NCBI GenBank assembly: GCA_016124935.1
Contig: WGMS01000004.1
Span: 1-64,000 of the forward strand
Source of the DNA: a bacterium
GTDB taxonomy: Bacteria; Cyanobacteriota; Vampirovibrionia; Obscuribacterales; Obscuribacteraceae
Direction: 5' to 3'
DNA: 64,000 nucleotides
Made by a program: the position numbers and the translations under genes. Shown here in pieces: positions 43,928 to 54,183 of this stretch (its first letter is position 1; every line of letters starts with the position of its first letter). Below the pieces are notes generated by a model. The model was not told the DNA's origin. It made no database searches and was given only the letters and a program-made list of their open reading frames with translations.

Positions 43928-44373
43928 GGATACTGGCACCAAAATTATTTAATGTATTGGGACGAATTTGATTGAACTCTGGCGAGCAAAAAGACGTTAA
44001 CCAGATATATTTACCGGCAAAAGAAATTTTGTTAGGTAACAACCTTATACCCTTGCCCGAAGCTTTAAAACCAAAACCCGAACACGCGATCTCATACAGT
44101 GGAAAAGACTTTTCGGAAATTCTTACCGATTTACATGGAAAGTCTTTTTGCCCGGAGATATGCATCAGATGTAGATCAGGCACTAACACTACTTTTATCT
44201 AGATCCCGATTTTTAAAAGCTATAATCACTATCGTGATCAAGACCGAAAGACACGCTATACAAAGCATATACGGGATTTATCTGTATTGAGACCGCCTGA
44301 GACCGAACACCCGTCTTACTGTCCGGGTTGAATTAGGTTTGGCATAGTGCAAATCTCGACAAGGAGAACGATA
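43928..44373. other. Intergenic region between the Crp/Fnr gene and recA
   Basis: This region of about 445 bases has no convincing gene. The ORFs 43972-44202 (TTG start, no ribosome site) and 43857-44189 lack coding character. It contains a TATAAT at 44221-44226 for the plus strand, overlapping an inverted repeat ATCAC-TATC-GTGAT (44225-44238) that could be an operator. AAGGAGA (44360-44366) is the recA ribosome site. I see no clean LexA box. Confidence 0.5.
44221..44238 (+). promoter_or_regulatory. Candidate recA promoter -10 with palindrome
   Basis: TATAAT (44221-44226) partly overlaps the palindrome ATCACTATCGTGAT (44225-44238). No good -35 is seen. The palindrome is a possible repressor site; its regulator is unknown. 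Confidence 0.35.
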
Positions 44374-45465
<1,092 letters not shown>

Positions 45466-47073
45466 ATGTCCGTGGCTGAAAAAGCTAAGCAAGAAAAAGA
45501 AAGCAAGTTCAAGCTCCTCCTGAATGGGTTTCGGCTCAGCCCGGGGGAGCTTGCTCTAGCAGTCGGGGGTGGCTGGCTGCTGGGACTTTCAGCACCGGGG
45601 CATCCATTTTGGATGCTGGCCTGGATAGGCCTGATTCCACTGCTACTTCACATAGCAAGCGGAAAAGGCCGACGCAAGACTTTTCTATTCGGTCTTATTT
45701 TCGGGACCTGCTACAATCTGACCGCCTTGAACTGGTATCTGGGACTCTATCCTCTCGATTGGCTCGGCTTCAACTGGTGGCAGGGTTGGTTACTGGCAGG
45801 TTCAGCCCTTACCATAGTCTCTTTTCACCAGGGCTTATTGATAGGTTTGCTTTCTTTGATTCTATATATGGTGCCACTTACCGGAGGATTTCTTCCTCGG
45901 AAAGTCTCCGGCAAGTGGCATCTACCGGCTCTCATTTTTATTCCTATCTTCTGGGTGCTGTTCATGAACAAGATAGGAAATGCCCCGAGTGCTTTAGGAG
46001 TCCCCTGGAGCATGCTCGAATACAGCCAGTATCGCCAGACAGAGCTGATTCAGTGTGCCTCTATCATCGGTGGTATCGGTATAGGTGCCCTGATCGTCCT
46101 TGTCAATACAGCCCTTGCCGGTCTGTACGCCACAATAAAAGCGAAGTCCAAATTCAAGGCGATAACCACCAAAAACAAGGGAGAGGCGATCAAAGATTTG
46201 CTGGTCAGCCTGGTTCTGGTGGCGTCAATAGTGGCGCTTGGTCTCTTTGAATCGGCTAAGATAAAAACCGAAACAAGCGCGGACACTGATTTGTACATGC
46301 TTCAGGGCAATATAAACATCGACATGCAGAAGACCAGCAGGCGCTACAGCCTGACCGATCTGTTCGAGCACTACGACGAGCTACTCAAAGGAGTAAAAGA
46401 CGGGGTGCTTGTTTGGACAGAGAGCTCTGTGCCGATTTTCCTGAATGAGCACAAACATGTCATCGATGAACTCCGCAATCTGGCCCGCGACCGGGAGCTG
46501 GACATGGTGGTGGGTTCCATGCACCGAAAGATAAAAACGAGACCGTATAATTCCGCCTACGGTATCGGTGGCAATGGCACCATGGTAACCAATGTCTATC
46601 ACAAAAGATTCCTTGTCCCCTTTGGAGAATACGCACCGGCGATCATCGATCTCTTTCCTCCCGTAGTCCGGAAGCTGACCAATACTCCCGCCGGCAGCGG
46701 ATTTGCCGCGGGCACTGTTCCCCATGTTCTGGATCTGCCCCGGGGCAAGATAGCGCCTTTGATCTGCTTCGAGTGCATCTCGCCCGAGCTGGTCGCCTCT
46801 AGCACCCGAGCCGGAGGCGAGCTATTGGTCAATGTCTCGGACCTTGCCTGGTTCCATGAATCTTCGATAGGAGAGCAGATGATCGCCTTTTCTATTTTTC
46901 GAGCCGTAGAAAACAGGCGCTATCTGGCATTCGCGGCCAACACCGGACCATCCGCCGTGATCGATCCCCACGGCAGAGTAACGGCTCGGTCTAAGATGAA
47001 CAAAGCCCTGGTCTTGAAAGGACGGGTCAAATTTTTGAAGGATAGAACTATATTCAGTCGCTGGTTTCAGTAG
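45466..47073 (+). CDS. lnt: Apolipoprotein N-acyltransferase
   Basis: This 535-residue inner-membrane enzyme adds the third acyl chain to lipoproteins. The N-terminal half has about six helices (ELALAVGGGWLLGLSAP; LIFGTCYNLTALNWYLGLY). The periplasmic C-N-hydrolase half has the catalytic Glu in VLVWTESSVPIFLNEH, the Lys in KRFLVPFGEYAP and the Cys in PLICFECISPEL. All three are present, so it should be active. Start is an ATG directly at the recA stop, so it is translationally linked. Lnt implies a diderm cell with triacylated lipoproteins, such as the one encoded at 9516-10271. Confidence 0.94.
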   Translation: MSVAEKAKQEKESKFKLLLNGFRLSPGELALAVGGGWLLGLSAPGHPFWMLAWIGLIPLLLHIASGKGRRKTFLFGLIFGTCYNLTALNWYLGLYPLDWLGFNWWQGWLLAGSALTIVSFHQGLLIGLLSLILYMVPLTGGFLPRKVSGKWHLPALIFIPIFWVLFMNKIGNAPSALGVPWSMLEYSQYRQTELIQCASIIGGIGIGALIVLVNTALAGLYATIKAKSKFKAITTKNKGEAIKDLLVSLVLVASIVALGLFESAKIKTETSADTDLYMLQGNINIDMQKTSRRYSLTDLFEHYDELLKGVKDGVLVWTESSVPIFLNEHKHVIDELRNLARDRELDMVVGSMHRKIKTRPYNSAYGIGGNGTMVTNVYHKRFLVPFGEYAPAIIDLFPPVVRKLTNTPAGSGFAAGTVPHVLDLPRGKIAPLICFECISPELVASSTRAGGELLVNVSDLAWFHESSIGEQMIAFSIFRAVENRRYLAFAANTGPSAVIDPHGRVTARSKMNKALVLKGRVKFLKDRTIFSRWFQ

Positions 47074-47094
47074 TTTGCGGAAGCGGAATAAACC

Positions 47095-47418
47095 CTACTT
47101 GCCGACTTTGACCGCGACTTTCACTTCTATTTCTACGGTGGAGCCGCTGATATTCTTAAGTCTACCGAAAGCCACTTCGCCCCACTTACCCGGCGTTGGG
47201 GTCATGCCTTCGCCTTCCTGGGCGATTTTCACGCTTTCATCCCGGGAGTTCTTCTTGGCACAGGCACCGGCGAGCTGAATGGTGATGATGCGATGACCAT
47301 CGGCGGTCTTCTTGTCACCGACAATATTGCCTTTGCCGAACTCTGTCCAATTCTGATTGGTTTGGTTGGTTCCCTGGCCCCATTCGAGCAGCTGCACAGG
47401 TTTAGAACGCCGGATCAT
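47095..47418 (-). CDS. Small hypothetical protein, beta-rich
   Basis: This 107-residue protein lacks a signal peptide and membrane segment. It starts at an ATG with CGAGGAGAAA just upstream, which supports it as real. The sequence is beta-like: HRIITIQLAGACAKKNSRDESVKIAQ, then KWGEVAFGRLKNISGSTVEIEVKVAVKVGK. The one Cys is isolated. No family is recognised. It converges with lnt (21 bases between) and is 77 bases downstream of the SDR gene on the same strand. Confidence 0.68.
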   Translation of the reverse strand: MIRRSKPVQLLEWGQGTNQTNQNWTEFGKGNIVGDKKTADGHRIITIQLAGACAKKNSRDESVKIAQEGEGMTPTPGKWGEVAFGRLKNISGSTVEIEVKVAVKVGK

Positions 47419-47495
47419 TGATTTCTCCTCGAAGATAATCAGAACTGTCTCTATATTACTGACTGAAAAGTTAGCACAAAAAAGCGCCGCAAACG

Positions 47496-48425
47496 TTACA
47501 GAGACTCCATGATCTTGGGGAAATACTCATCCAGTCCGTTATTTCGCACTTCAAAATGTCGCAACATCACATCTTGAGAACCATGGGAATCCTGGTTGAA
47601 TATTCCGACGAAATCCTTGGAAAAGAAACTCTTGGGAAGAGCCTTAGCCACAAGGTTGAAAGTCTTGCTTGAAAACTCGCTGGGGATATTCATGGTCGGT
47701 CCGCCGATGCCCATCTCTGCTCTAACCATCTCTAATAGCTCGATCATGGTGAACTGATCAGGTCCGACGAGCTCGTAGGACTGGCCCACATGAATACGCT
47801 CGAATATAGACTGGGAGACACAATTAGCCACATCCCCGGCGAAAACAGGCTGCACTCTGTTGGTACCGCTGCCGATCATAGGCAGAAAAAGCTTAAACTT
47901 AATCAGGGGTCTGAGCAGCTCCAGCAAAGGAAATCTCTCAGCAAACAGAAAAGAAGGGCGAAAAATAGTCCAGAGAGTTTTGCTCGCTTCCACTAAAAGC
48001 TCTGCCTGTTTCCTGGTTTTGAAATAACGGCACTCACTCTCTTCGGTGGCGCCCAGACAGCTCATCTGAATAAATCGCTGGGTACCGGCTTCTGCCCCGA
48101 GGGCAAGCAATCGCTCTAGAAACTCCACATGGACTTTTTCGTAGCTCATCTCTTCGCTTTCACGAAAGGAACCGACCAGGTTAACCACACCGCTTGCACC
48201 ATCGAGAGAACGCTTCAGGGAATCATCATTGAAGATATCCCCCATCTTTACGTCGATTCCCTTGCCGCGAAACTCCTGAACCCTGGAATCTTGCCAGTTC
48301 TCGGATCCCCTCGTTAAAATGCGGACATTATAGCCATCGATAATCATACGGCGCACTACAAAGCTACCCAGAAAGCCGGTAGCCCCAAGCACCAGAATCA
48401 AGCGGGAGGACGCCACTAGGGCCAC
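47496..48425 (-). CDS. Atypical SDR (NDUFA9/epimerase type)
   Basis: This 309-residue short-chain dehydrogenase has the Rossmann NAD(P) loop GATGFLGSFVVRRM, then GDIFNDDSLKRSL and the conserved Gly/Val region GVVNLVGSFRES. The family's usual catalytic YxxxK is displaced (the expected position reads YFKTRKQAELLV). It therefore fits the atypical SDR-a5 or complex-I NDUFA9-like group, which bind NADPH or quinone and are often non-catalytic. It begins inside the last ten bases of the repeat-protein gene and is co-directional with it, suggesting coupling. The role could be in respiration or lipid biosynthesis, which is inference. Confidence 0.86.
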   Translation of the reverse strand: MALVASSRLILVLGATGFLGSFVVRRMIIDGYNVRILTRGSENWQDSRVQEFRGKGIDVKMGDIFNDDSLKRSLDGASGVVNLVGSFRESEEMSYEKVHVEFLERLLALGAEAGTQRFIQMSCLGATEESECRYFKTRKQAELLVEASKTLWTIFRPSFLFAERFPLLELLRPLIKFKLFLPMIGSGTNRVQPVFAGDVANCVSQSIFERIHVGQSYELVGPDQFTMIELLEMVRAEMGIGGPTMNIPSEFSSKTFNLVAKALPKSFFSKDFVGIFNQDSHGSQDVMLRHFEVRNNGLDEYFPKIMESL

Positions 48426-50263
48426 ATACCTCCCACGCCACCGAATCCCGTGCCGAAACCAGTACCGAAACCAGTACCAAATCTGATACCGGTACCGCCG
48501 ACACCGTAATTATATGGTGTTATAGACGGTGCAAAGCCGTTGTTGAAAGAGCGATAGCCGTATCCAGGAGAGACGTTGCCGAAACCAGGAGTGACATTGC
48601 CGAAACCAGGAGTGACGTTGCCGTAGCCGCTCATACCCCGCCTGCCGACCACCATGCCGGTGCTGGGATCGATCAAATTGCCGGACGCTCTATCTAGATA
48701 TAAACCGGTCTGGGGATCAGTGACCAGATTGCCGTTCATCAGGTAGGAGCCGACACTGAAACCACCACCGACAAAATTGCCCATGGAATTCAAAATCTTG
48801 GATAGACCGCCGCGCGGTCTGGCGCGCGGATCGTTCTGATTGGACGGATAGCCCTGATTACCGCTGTAGGGTGGCGCCGGCGCCGGTGCGCTCGAGATCA
48901 TACTGCCTGAGTTGCTTATTGGAACGACGCTTGTCAGTCGCGCAACCCTGGCCGGCAGACCGAGGTTGCCAGAGACATTCTGGCTGGGGAAAATGGTCTT
49001 CTCTAGCCTGGCCACTCTATCTGGTAGTGTATCGGAAGAATAACTGTGACCGAAGATCTGTCCTTCGAGCAAGTCCACCTGCTGATTGAGACCCATCGGC
49101 TTTGAGGTGGTCGATCTCTGAATAGGCGGTGCTGTCGGTGGATAGCCACCAGCCGAAGATGAAGGTGGAGCGTAGGCGGTGGTGGAACGATCATTTGGAA
49201 TAAGTCCTACACCTGAACCGACACCAGCACCGGTGCTAGAGGAGGAACTGCCGCCGAAACCGTAAGAGCCGCTGCTGCCGGAACCCGAAGATGCACTGCC
49301 ACCATTCATGCCATAAGAGCCGCTGGCAGAAGAGCCGGGATATCTATTGCCGAAAGCCCTGCGCATATCTTCTCGCAGGTCCCTGCCACTGAAACTCCTG
49401 CCGTCTTCAACTTGGCTATACGTAGGACGACGCACAGTCTGGCGAGGCAGGTTCTCGGACGGTGTCGGGTAATCGACATCGACCTCATCCTCGCCCCATT
49501 CCGTTCCCGGAGGCGCCTGCCGGGCGATGTCTACCCCGGTGGCACTCTTGAGTCGGTCCATTCTATCTGTGAAATCATTACTGTCGGAGGCCTGCCCAAA
49601 GACCTTTTTCTCAAGCCTGGCAAGTCTGTTGCCCACCGGTTCGGACTCGAAAGTCTTACCGAGCTTTCTCTGCTCGATGGCGGTGATGGCGGGATAGACT
49701 GTGCCTTCGTCCGGTCTGTCATCGTCTATCTGAGCGGCAGTGGAAGAATTGGAAGCAGTATTGGAAGAACCACGCCCCGACGAACGACCACCGCCTGCGG
49801 TTGCATTATTTGTATTCTTGCCGGGGGAGGCAGGCTCCGGAGCCTGCACCTGATCGAGGTCTGGCACCAGCTCTTTCAGCTTGCTGAATCTCTCGTTGGT
49901 AGGGCCTTCCTTGGCCTCTCCGAAAAACATCTTCTCCAGTCGATCGAGTCTCTCAGCCTGATCTTCTTTGGGATAAGTGTGATGGAAAAACTTGAGTTCC
50001 ATTTTATCCAGGTCGGAAAGCGATCCCGAAGCGGCAAAGGCAGCAGACTGCAAAAAACTTGGAGCAAATTCGAAAGTTGCTCCGGTAGCTGAAAGAGCTA
50101 CAGTCAGAATCATTGCCGGTAAAACCTTATGGCTGCCTCTCTTCAATCCGAAAAGAATGGCGGACACAGCAGTGGCGGCACCTTCTGAAGAAGAAGAAGT
50201 AATTTTATTCCTCGAAAAATCCCGACTTTTCAACATTTTCCGCATACCTACCGACAAAGCCAT
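48416..50263 (-). CDS. Exported Gly/Ser-rich protein with three RLxRLE repeats
   Basis: This 615-residue protein has a hydrophobic N-terminal stretch (MILTVALSATGATFEFAP); the exact start among several ATGs is uncertain. Three copies of a 45-50 residue module are visible: LDKMELKFFHHTYPKEDQAERLDRLEKMFFG, then IEQRKLGKTFESEPVGNRLARLEKKVFG, then VDLLEGQIFGHSYSSDTLPDRVARLEKTIF. The rest is serine/glycine-rich spacers, a short tandem GNVTPGF motif and a Gly-rich C-terminus (GTGFGTGFGTGFGG). The module resembles nothing I know. It overlaps the SDR gene. Probably periplasmic or cell-surface. Confidence 0.8.
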   Translation of the reverse strand: MALSVGMRKMLKSRDFSRNKITSSSSEGAATAVSAILFGLKRGSHKVLPAMILTVALSATGATFEFAPSFLQSAAFAASGSLSDLDKMELKFFHHTYPKEDQAERLDRLEKMFFGEAKEGPTNERFSKLKELVPDLDQVQAPEPASPGKNTNNATAGGGRSSGRGSSNTASNSSTAAQIDDDRPDEGTVYPAITAIEQRKLGKTFESEPVGNRLARLEKKVFGQASDSNDFTDRMDRLKSATGVDIARQAPPGTEWGEDEVDVDYPTPSENLPRQTVRRPTYSQVEDGRSFSGRDLREDMRRAFGNRYPGSSASGSYGMNGGSASSGSGSSGSYGFGGSSSSSTGAGVGSGVGLIPNDRSTTAYAPPSSSAGGYPPTAPPIQRSTTSKPMGLNQQVDLLEGQIFGHSYSSDTLPDRVARLEKTIFPSQNVSGNLGLPARVARLTSVVPISNSGSMISSAPAPAPPYSGNQGYPSNQNDPRARPRGGLSKILNSMGNFVGGGFSVGSYLMNGNLVTDPQTGLYLDRASGNLIDPSTGMVVGRRGMSGYGNVTPGFGNVTPGFGNVSPGYGYRSFNNGFAPSITPYNYGVGGTGIRFGTGFGTGFGTGFGGVGGMWP

Positions 50264-50426
50264 ATTACCATGTCAAAAGACGCCTGAATCCCTGATTTTC
50301 ACCAGTCTTGCCAGAGTGTCACCCATAAAAACAACAGACGTTGACAAGCTGTCATTGTTTCCATCCGCTCTTACTCCCCACCAAAAGAGATTACCAAACG
50401 GAGACAAGGGTACGAGATTCACTATA

Positions 50427-50459
50427 TTCTTCCTGGAACCGCTTCATTTTTAGGAAGAA
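50427..50459 (+). promoter_or_regulatory. Inverted repeat in the hutH leader
   Basis: TTCTTCCT (50427-50434) and AGGAAGAA (50452-50459) form eight base pairs with a 17-base loop just before hutH, next to a TATATT element. It could be an operator or hairpin. Confidence 0.3.
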
Positions 50460-50516
50460 AATCCCGTATCCTGTACTTTTGAGAAGTCGCCCGATTGAAG
50501 GTGAAAGGAAGCAGAG

Positions 50517-52127
50517 ATGACAAGTGTCGCCCGCAAGAAAAAAGTCTGCCGTCTGGCCATAGACGGGCACAGCCTGAGGGTAGAAGATGTCTATCGGGTA
50601 GCCCATTCACCCAGCCAAATAAGCCTCACCCGAGAAGCGATGGAAGAGGTGAAAAACAGCCGGACCAAAGTAGAAAAAATCCTCGAATCGAAGGAAGTGG
50701 TCTATGGAATAACCACCGGCTTCGGAAAGTTCAAAGATATATACATCGAACCGGATGACGCCAGAAAGCTGCAAAAAAACTTCCTGCTCAGCCACGCCGC
50801 CGGAGTCGGTCCATGCTTTAGCGCCCCGATAGTTAGAGCCATAACGCTGCTGCGCGCCAATGCCCTAGCCAAAGGTTTTTCAGGAATTCGACCGGAAGTG
50901 CTCAAACTTCTGCTCAGCCTGATCGAAAACGATATCCACCCGCTGATTCCGGAGCAAGGTTCTGTAGGAGCCAGCGGCGATCTGGCACCACTAGCTCATT
51001 TGGCCCTGGCTCTTATCGGAGAGGGCGAATCCGAAGTCGGCGGCAAGATAGTCAAAAGCAAAGCCGCTTTGAAAAAAGCCGATCTGGTTCCGGTGGTACT
51101 GGAAGCCAAAGAGGGACTTGCCCTCACCAACGGCACCCAGGTGATGACCGCCATCGGCGCCCTGGTCATCTATGAAGCAGAACTGCTGGCGCGCACCGCC
51201 GATCTGATCGCCGCCATGAGCCTGGAAGCGATGCTGGGCACGGATACCGCATTTGATGAAGACATTCATCGAGTCCGCCCCCACCCCGGTCAACTTGCCT
51301 CGGCCCTCAATCTGAGAGCGCTGCTCGAGGATAGTGAAATTGTCGAAAGCCACAGTGATTGCGACATGGTCCAGGATGCGTATTCAATACGCTGCATACC
51401 CCAAGTTCATGGAGCCTCTCGTCAGGCTATTCAACATGTACGTCAGGTTCTGGAAATAGAGATGAACTCCGCCACGGACAATCCACTGGTATTCGAAGAC
51501 AAAATCCTCTCCGGAGGAAACTTCCACGGACAGCCGGTGGCTCTAGCTATGGACTACGCCTCCATCGCCATCGCAGAGCTGGCAAATATATCTGAGCGCC
51601 GCACCGAAAGACTGGTGAATCCCTATCTATCTAACGGACTGCCGGCCTTCCTGACCAGAAACGGCGGTCTCAACTCGGGCTTCATGATAGCTCAATACAC
51701 GGCAGCCGCCCTGGTTTCTGAGAACAAGAGCCTGGCGCATCCTGCCAGTGTGGACTCTATTCCCACGTCGGCGAATCAAGAAGACCATGTCTCTATGGGG
51801 ACGATAGGAGCCAGGAAAGCCCGTTCTATTCTGGAGAACTTGAAACGGGTGCTCTCTATAGAACTGCTCTGCGCTCTCCAGGCGCTGGATCTGCGCACCG
51901 GCGAAAACCAGGGCAAGAACGCCAGCGCCTATGCCCCGGAAGGCATCGAGACCCGCGGCAAAAAGCCAGGAGTCGGAGTCAGGGCGGCCTATCGCAAAGC
52001 AAGAAAGACCCTGCCCCATTTAGACAGGGATCGCTTGATCCACGAAGAGATTGAGGCGGCAACTAGACTAATAGATTCAGGCGAGCTCATCGAAGCAGCC
52101 GAAGAGGCTGTCGGTAAACTCGCCTGA
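50517..52127 (+). CDS. hutH: Histidine ammonia-lyase
   Basis: This 536-residue enzyme deaminates histidine to urocanate. The self-made MIO cofactor arises from Ala152-Ser153-Gly154 in GSVGASGDLAPL. LLSHAAGVG supplies the histidine near the active site, and ANQEDHVSMGTIGARK has the Glu typical of HutH, in place of the Gln of PAL. This makes histidine the best substrate guess. No other hut genes follow, so the complete pathway is not visible. Ribosome site AAAGGAAG lies before the ATG at 50517. Confidence 0.93.
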   Translation: MTSVARKKKVCRLAIDGHSLRVEDVYRVAHSPSQISLTREAMEEVKNSRTKVEKILESKEVVYGITTGFGKFKDIYIEPDDARKLQKNFLLSHAAGVGPCFSAPIVRAITLLRANALAKGFSGIRPEVLKLLLSLIENDIHPLIPEQGSVGASGDLAPLAHLALALIGEGESEVGGKIVKSKAALKKADLVPVVLEAKEGLALTNGTQVMTAIGALVIYEAELLARTADLIAAMSLEAMLGTDTAFDEDIHRVRPHPGQLASALNLRALLEDSEIVESHSDCDMVQDAYSIRCIPQVHGASRQAIQHVRQVLEIEMNSATDNPLVFEDKILSGGNFHGQPVALAMDYASIAIAELANISERRTERLVNPYLSNGLPAFLTRNGGLNSGFMIAQYTAAALVSENKSLAHPASVDSIPTSANQEDHVSMGTIGARKARSILENLKRVLSIELLCALQALDLRTGENQGKNASAYAPEGIETRGKKPGVGVRAAYRKARKTLPHLDRDRLIHEEIEAATRLIDSGELIEAAEEAVGKLA

Positions 52128-52187
52128 AGAAATCAGTCAGTAAAACTCAGATTAAGAATATCCGAACCGGTGTATGCCTGAACAGGA

Positions 52188-53525
52188 TTATTCGGTGATG
52201 CTCAACTTGCCTTCGACGATGTCATCGAGGATGCCTTTGATAGTCCGCACAGCCAGATCTATCTGGGGCTTGTTGATAATCAGCGGCGGCTCGAGCCTGA
52301 TAGTCTTATGAGCGTTCAGTGTGGCAGCCACCAGAACACCACGGTAGAAGAGCTCGGTTTGAACCTTCCAGCGCAACTCTTCGGAGGTGAACTCGAGACC
52401 GAGTAGAAGACCTAGTCCTCTCACATCACCGATCATGTCGGGATAGTCTTTTTTGAGTTCTTCCAATTGAGCCTTGAAATAACTTCCCATCACCGCCGAC
52501 CTTGCCGACAGATTCTCTTCCAAAAGCACTTCGATGGTAGCAGTTGCTGCCGCACAGGCAAGCGGGTTGCCACCGAATGTGGAGTTATGGATTGTCGGGT
52601 TCGGCACCAGTACCTGCCAGACTTCCGGAGTAGACATGAAGGCGCCAATCGGCATCACACCACCACCAAGAGCTTTGGCAAGACACATGATGTCCGGCGA
52701 AATCTCATCGTGCTCGGAAGCGAACATGCGACCCGTCCGACCCATACCGGTCTGAACTTCGTCCAGAATCATCAGAATGCCGCGCTCTTTTGTGAGCTTG
52801 CGAACGGCTCTCATATAGCCAGCCGGAGGCACGTTGATACCGCCTTCACCTTGAATAGGCTCAAGAATAACCGCTGCGGTATTCTCATCGATGGCCTCTT
52901 TAAGAGCCTCTATGTCACCAAATTCGATGTGCTTGAATCCATTGAGCAGAGGCTCGAATGGCTTACGGAACACATCACGACCAGTGGCGGACAGAGCCCC
53001 CATACTGACTCCGTGATAGGAGTTGCGCGTCGAGATAATCTCGGTCTTGCCTGTATAAAGACGGGCAAGCTTGATGGCTCCCTCCACAGCCTCGGTACCG
53101 CTGTTGCAGAAGAAGGCATACTCGAGTCCTTCAGGGCTGATTGAAGCGAGCTGCTTGGCAAGATTGGCCGACCAGGGGTTGATCAACTCCTGACTGTGCA
53201 GACAGACCTGATCAAGCTGGTTTCTGACCGCTTCAACAACCTTGGGATGACGGTGACCTACGTTGAAAATGCCGTAGCCACCCAGGCAGTCCAGATATCT
53301 ACGACCTTTGTTATCGTAGATCCAGACACCGGAGTCACGAAATTCTATCGCCCCTTCAGCTCCGCTGAGCTTGCTGCCGTAGGCCGGGTTCAAGTGATTA
53401 ATCGCATTGTAGAGCGCGTCGTTGGCAATGGACTTATAATGGTCCTCCGCCTTCTGAGCTCTACTGGGCGCGTCTTGACCAGCTGCGCCACCTTTCTTAG
53501 GTAAGTTCTTTAATTCTATAGCCAT
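52188..53525 (-). CDS. Class III PLP aminotransferase
   Basis: This 445-residue enzyme is of the acetylornithine/ornithine/putrescine aminotransferase class. It has the FCNSGTEAVEGAIKLAR motif, the PLP-binding ILDEVQTGMGRTG and the Schiff-base lysine in LAKALGGGVMPIGA. It transfers an amino group from an omega-amino compound to 2-oxoglutarate or pyruvate. The N-terminal 40 residues (AEDHYKSIANDALYNAINHLNP) and length suit putrescine- or ornithine-type enzymes better than ArgD. Substrate is not fixed by sequence alone. It is a single gene. Confidence 0.9.
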   Translation of the reverse strand: MAIELKNLPKKGGAAGQDAPSRAQKAEDHYKSIANDALYNAINHLNPAYGSKLSGAEGAIEFRDSGVWIYDNKGRRYLDCLGGYGIFNVGHRHPKVVEAVRNQLDQVCLHSQELINPWSANLAKQLASISPEGLEYAFFCNSGTEAVEGAIKLARLYTGKTEIISTRNSYHGVSMGALSATGRDVFRKPFEPLLNGFKHIEFGDIEALKEAIDENTAAVILEPIQGEGGINVPPAGYMRAVRKLTKERGILMILDEVQTGMGRTGRMFASEHDEISPDIMCLAKALGGGVMPIGAFMSTPEVWQVLVPNPTIHNSTFGGNPLACAAATATIEVLLEENLSARSAVMGSYFKAQLEELKKDYPDMIGDVRGLGLLLGLEFTSEELRWKVQTELFYRGVLVAATLNAHKTIRLEPPLIINKPQIDLAVRTIKGILDDIVEGKLSITE

Positions 53526-54183
53526 GATTATGCTGTTCCTATTTATTCTCTGAATTAACTCGCAAAACTGAAACTAAAACCGCGAAAAGCCGCGATCAGA
53601 CGCGAAAAGCTGCGCTTGGACACAGACCTAAATAAAGGAAAGTCCGAGGCTATTCGCGTTTAAATTCAGGAAAGCTACAGCAGGGTGTGCATTTTACATT
53701 GAGCAAAAGTGAGAATCAGGCTACAACTATGGGGTAAATCGGTATCCATTATTAACCGCTCGCCTCTTTATTCGGACTGTGTCTCTTGCGACCCGGAAAA
53801 ATGGCTGATACCACTTCCAATGGCAAGAACTCACGTCCTCCACTAACTGATTTCACTACCTAATGTACCCCCAACGCCCGATTTGAAGCAATGTGCACTG
53901 TGTCCAAAAAAGAAAGACATTCTTTGTCCACTGTGTCTAAGTGCGAAAGATTGAACAGAATTCAAGGAAAACGACTTTTCCACCCGGAAGTCAACAGGAG
54001 CCAGGGTTTCAAAGAGGCGGTTCTGCAGAGAACCTTACGAAATTCAAAGATATTTCTTATAAGTGTGACAGGAACAATCTTTCTTCCCGGCTGGTCTTGG
54101 GTGATAATTGGTGGATCAATGGGACTTTGCCTTCCCGCCGGTCAGATAGAGCGGGAGAGATTTCCAAAAAGGGGGACGACCTT
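53526..54183. other. Long intergenic region before the TPR gene
   Basis: This stretch of about 660 bases has no convincing gene. The listed ORF starts at 53891 and 53941 run into the TPR reading frame but have no ribosome site. It holds two copies of CGCGAAAAGCYGCG (53581-53594, 53601-53614) and a repeated CACTGTGTC flanking an AAAGAA/TTCTTT hairpin (about 53898-53938). A GGGGGA ribosome site (54171-54176) marks the true start of the next gene. Confidence 0.5.

Noticed and set aside
43972-44202. 76-residue ORF upstream of recA
   Set aside because: TTG start with no ribosome site, no coding character, in a promoter region.
44300-44330. CGAAC...GT sequence as a LexA box before recA
   Set aside because: Only the left half fits the Gram-positive consensus; the right half does not.
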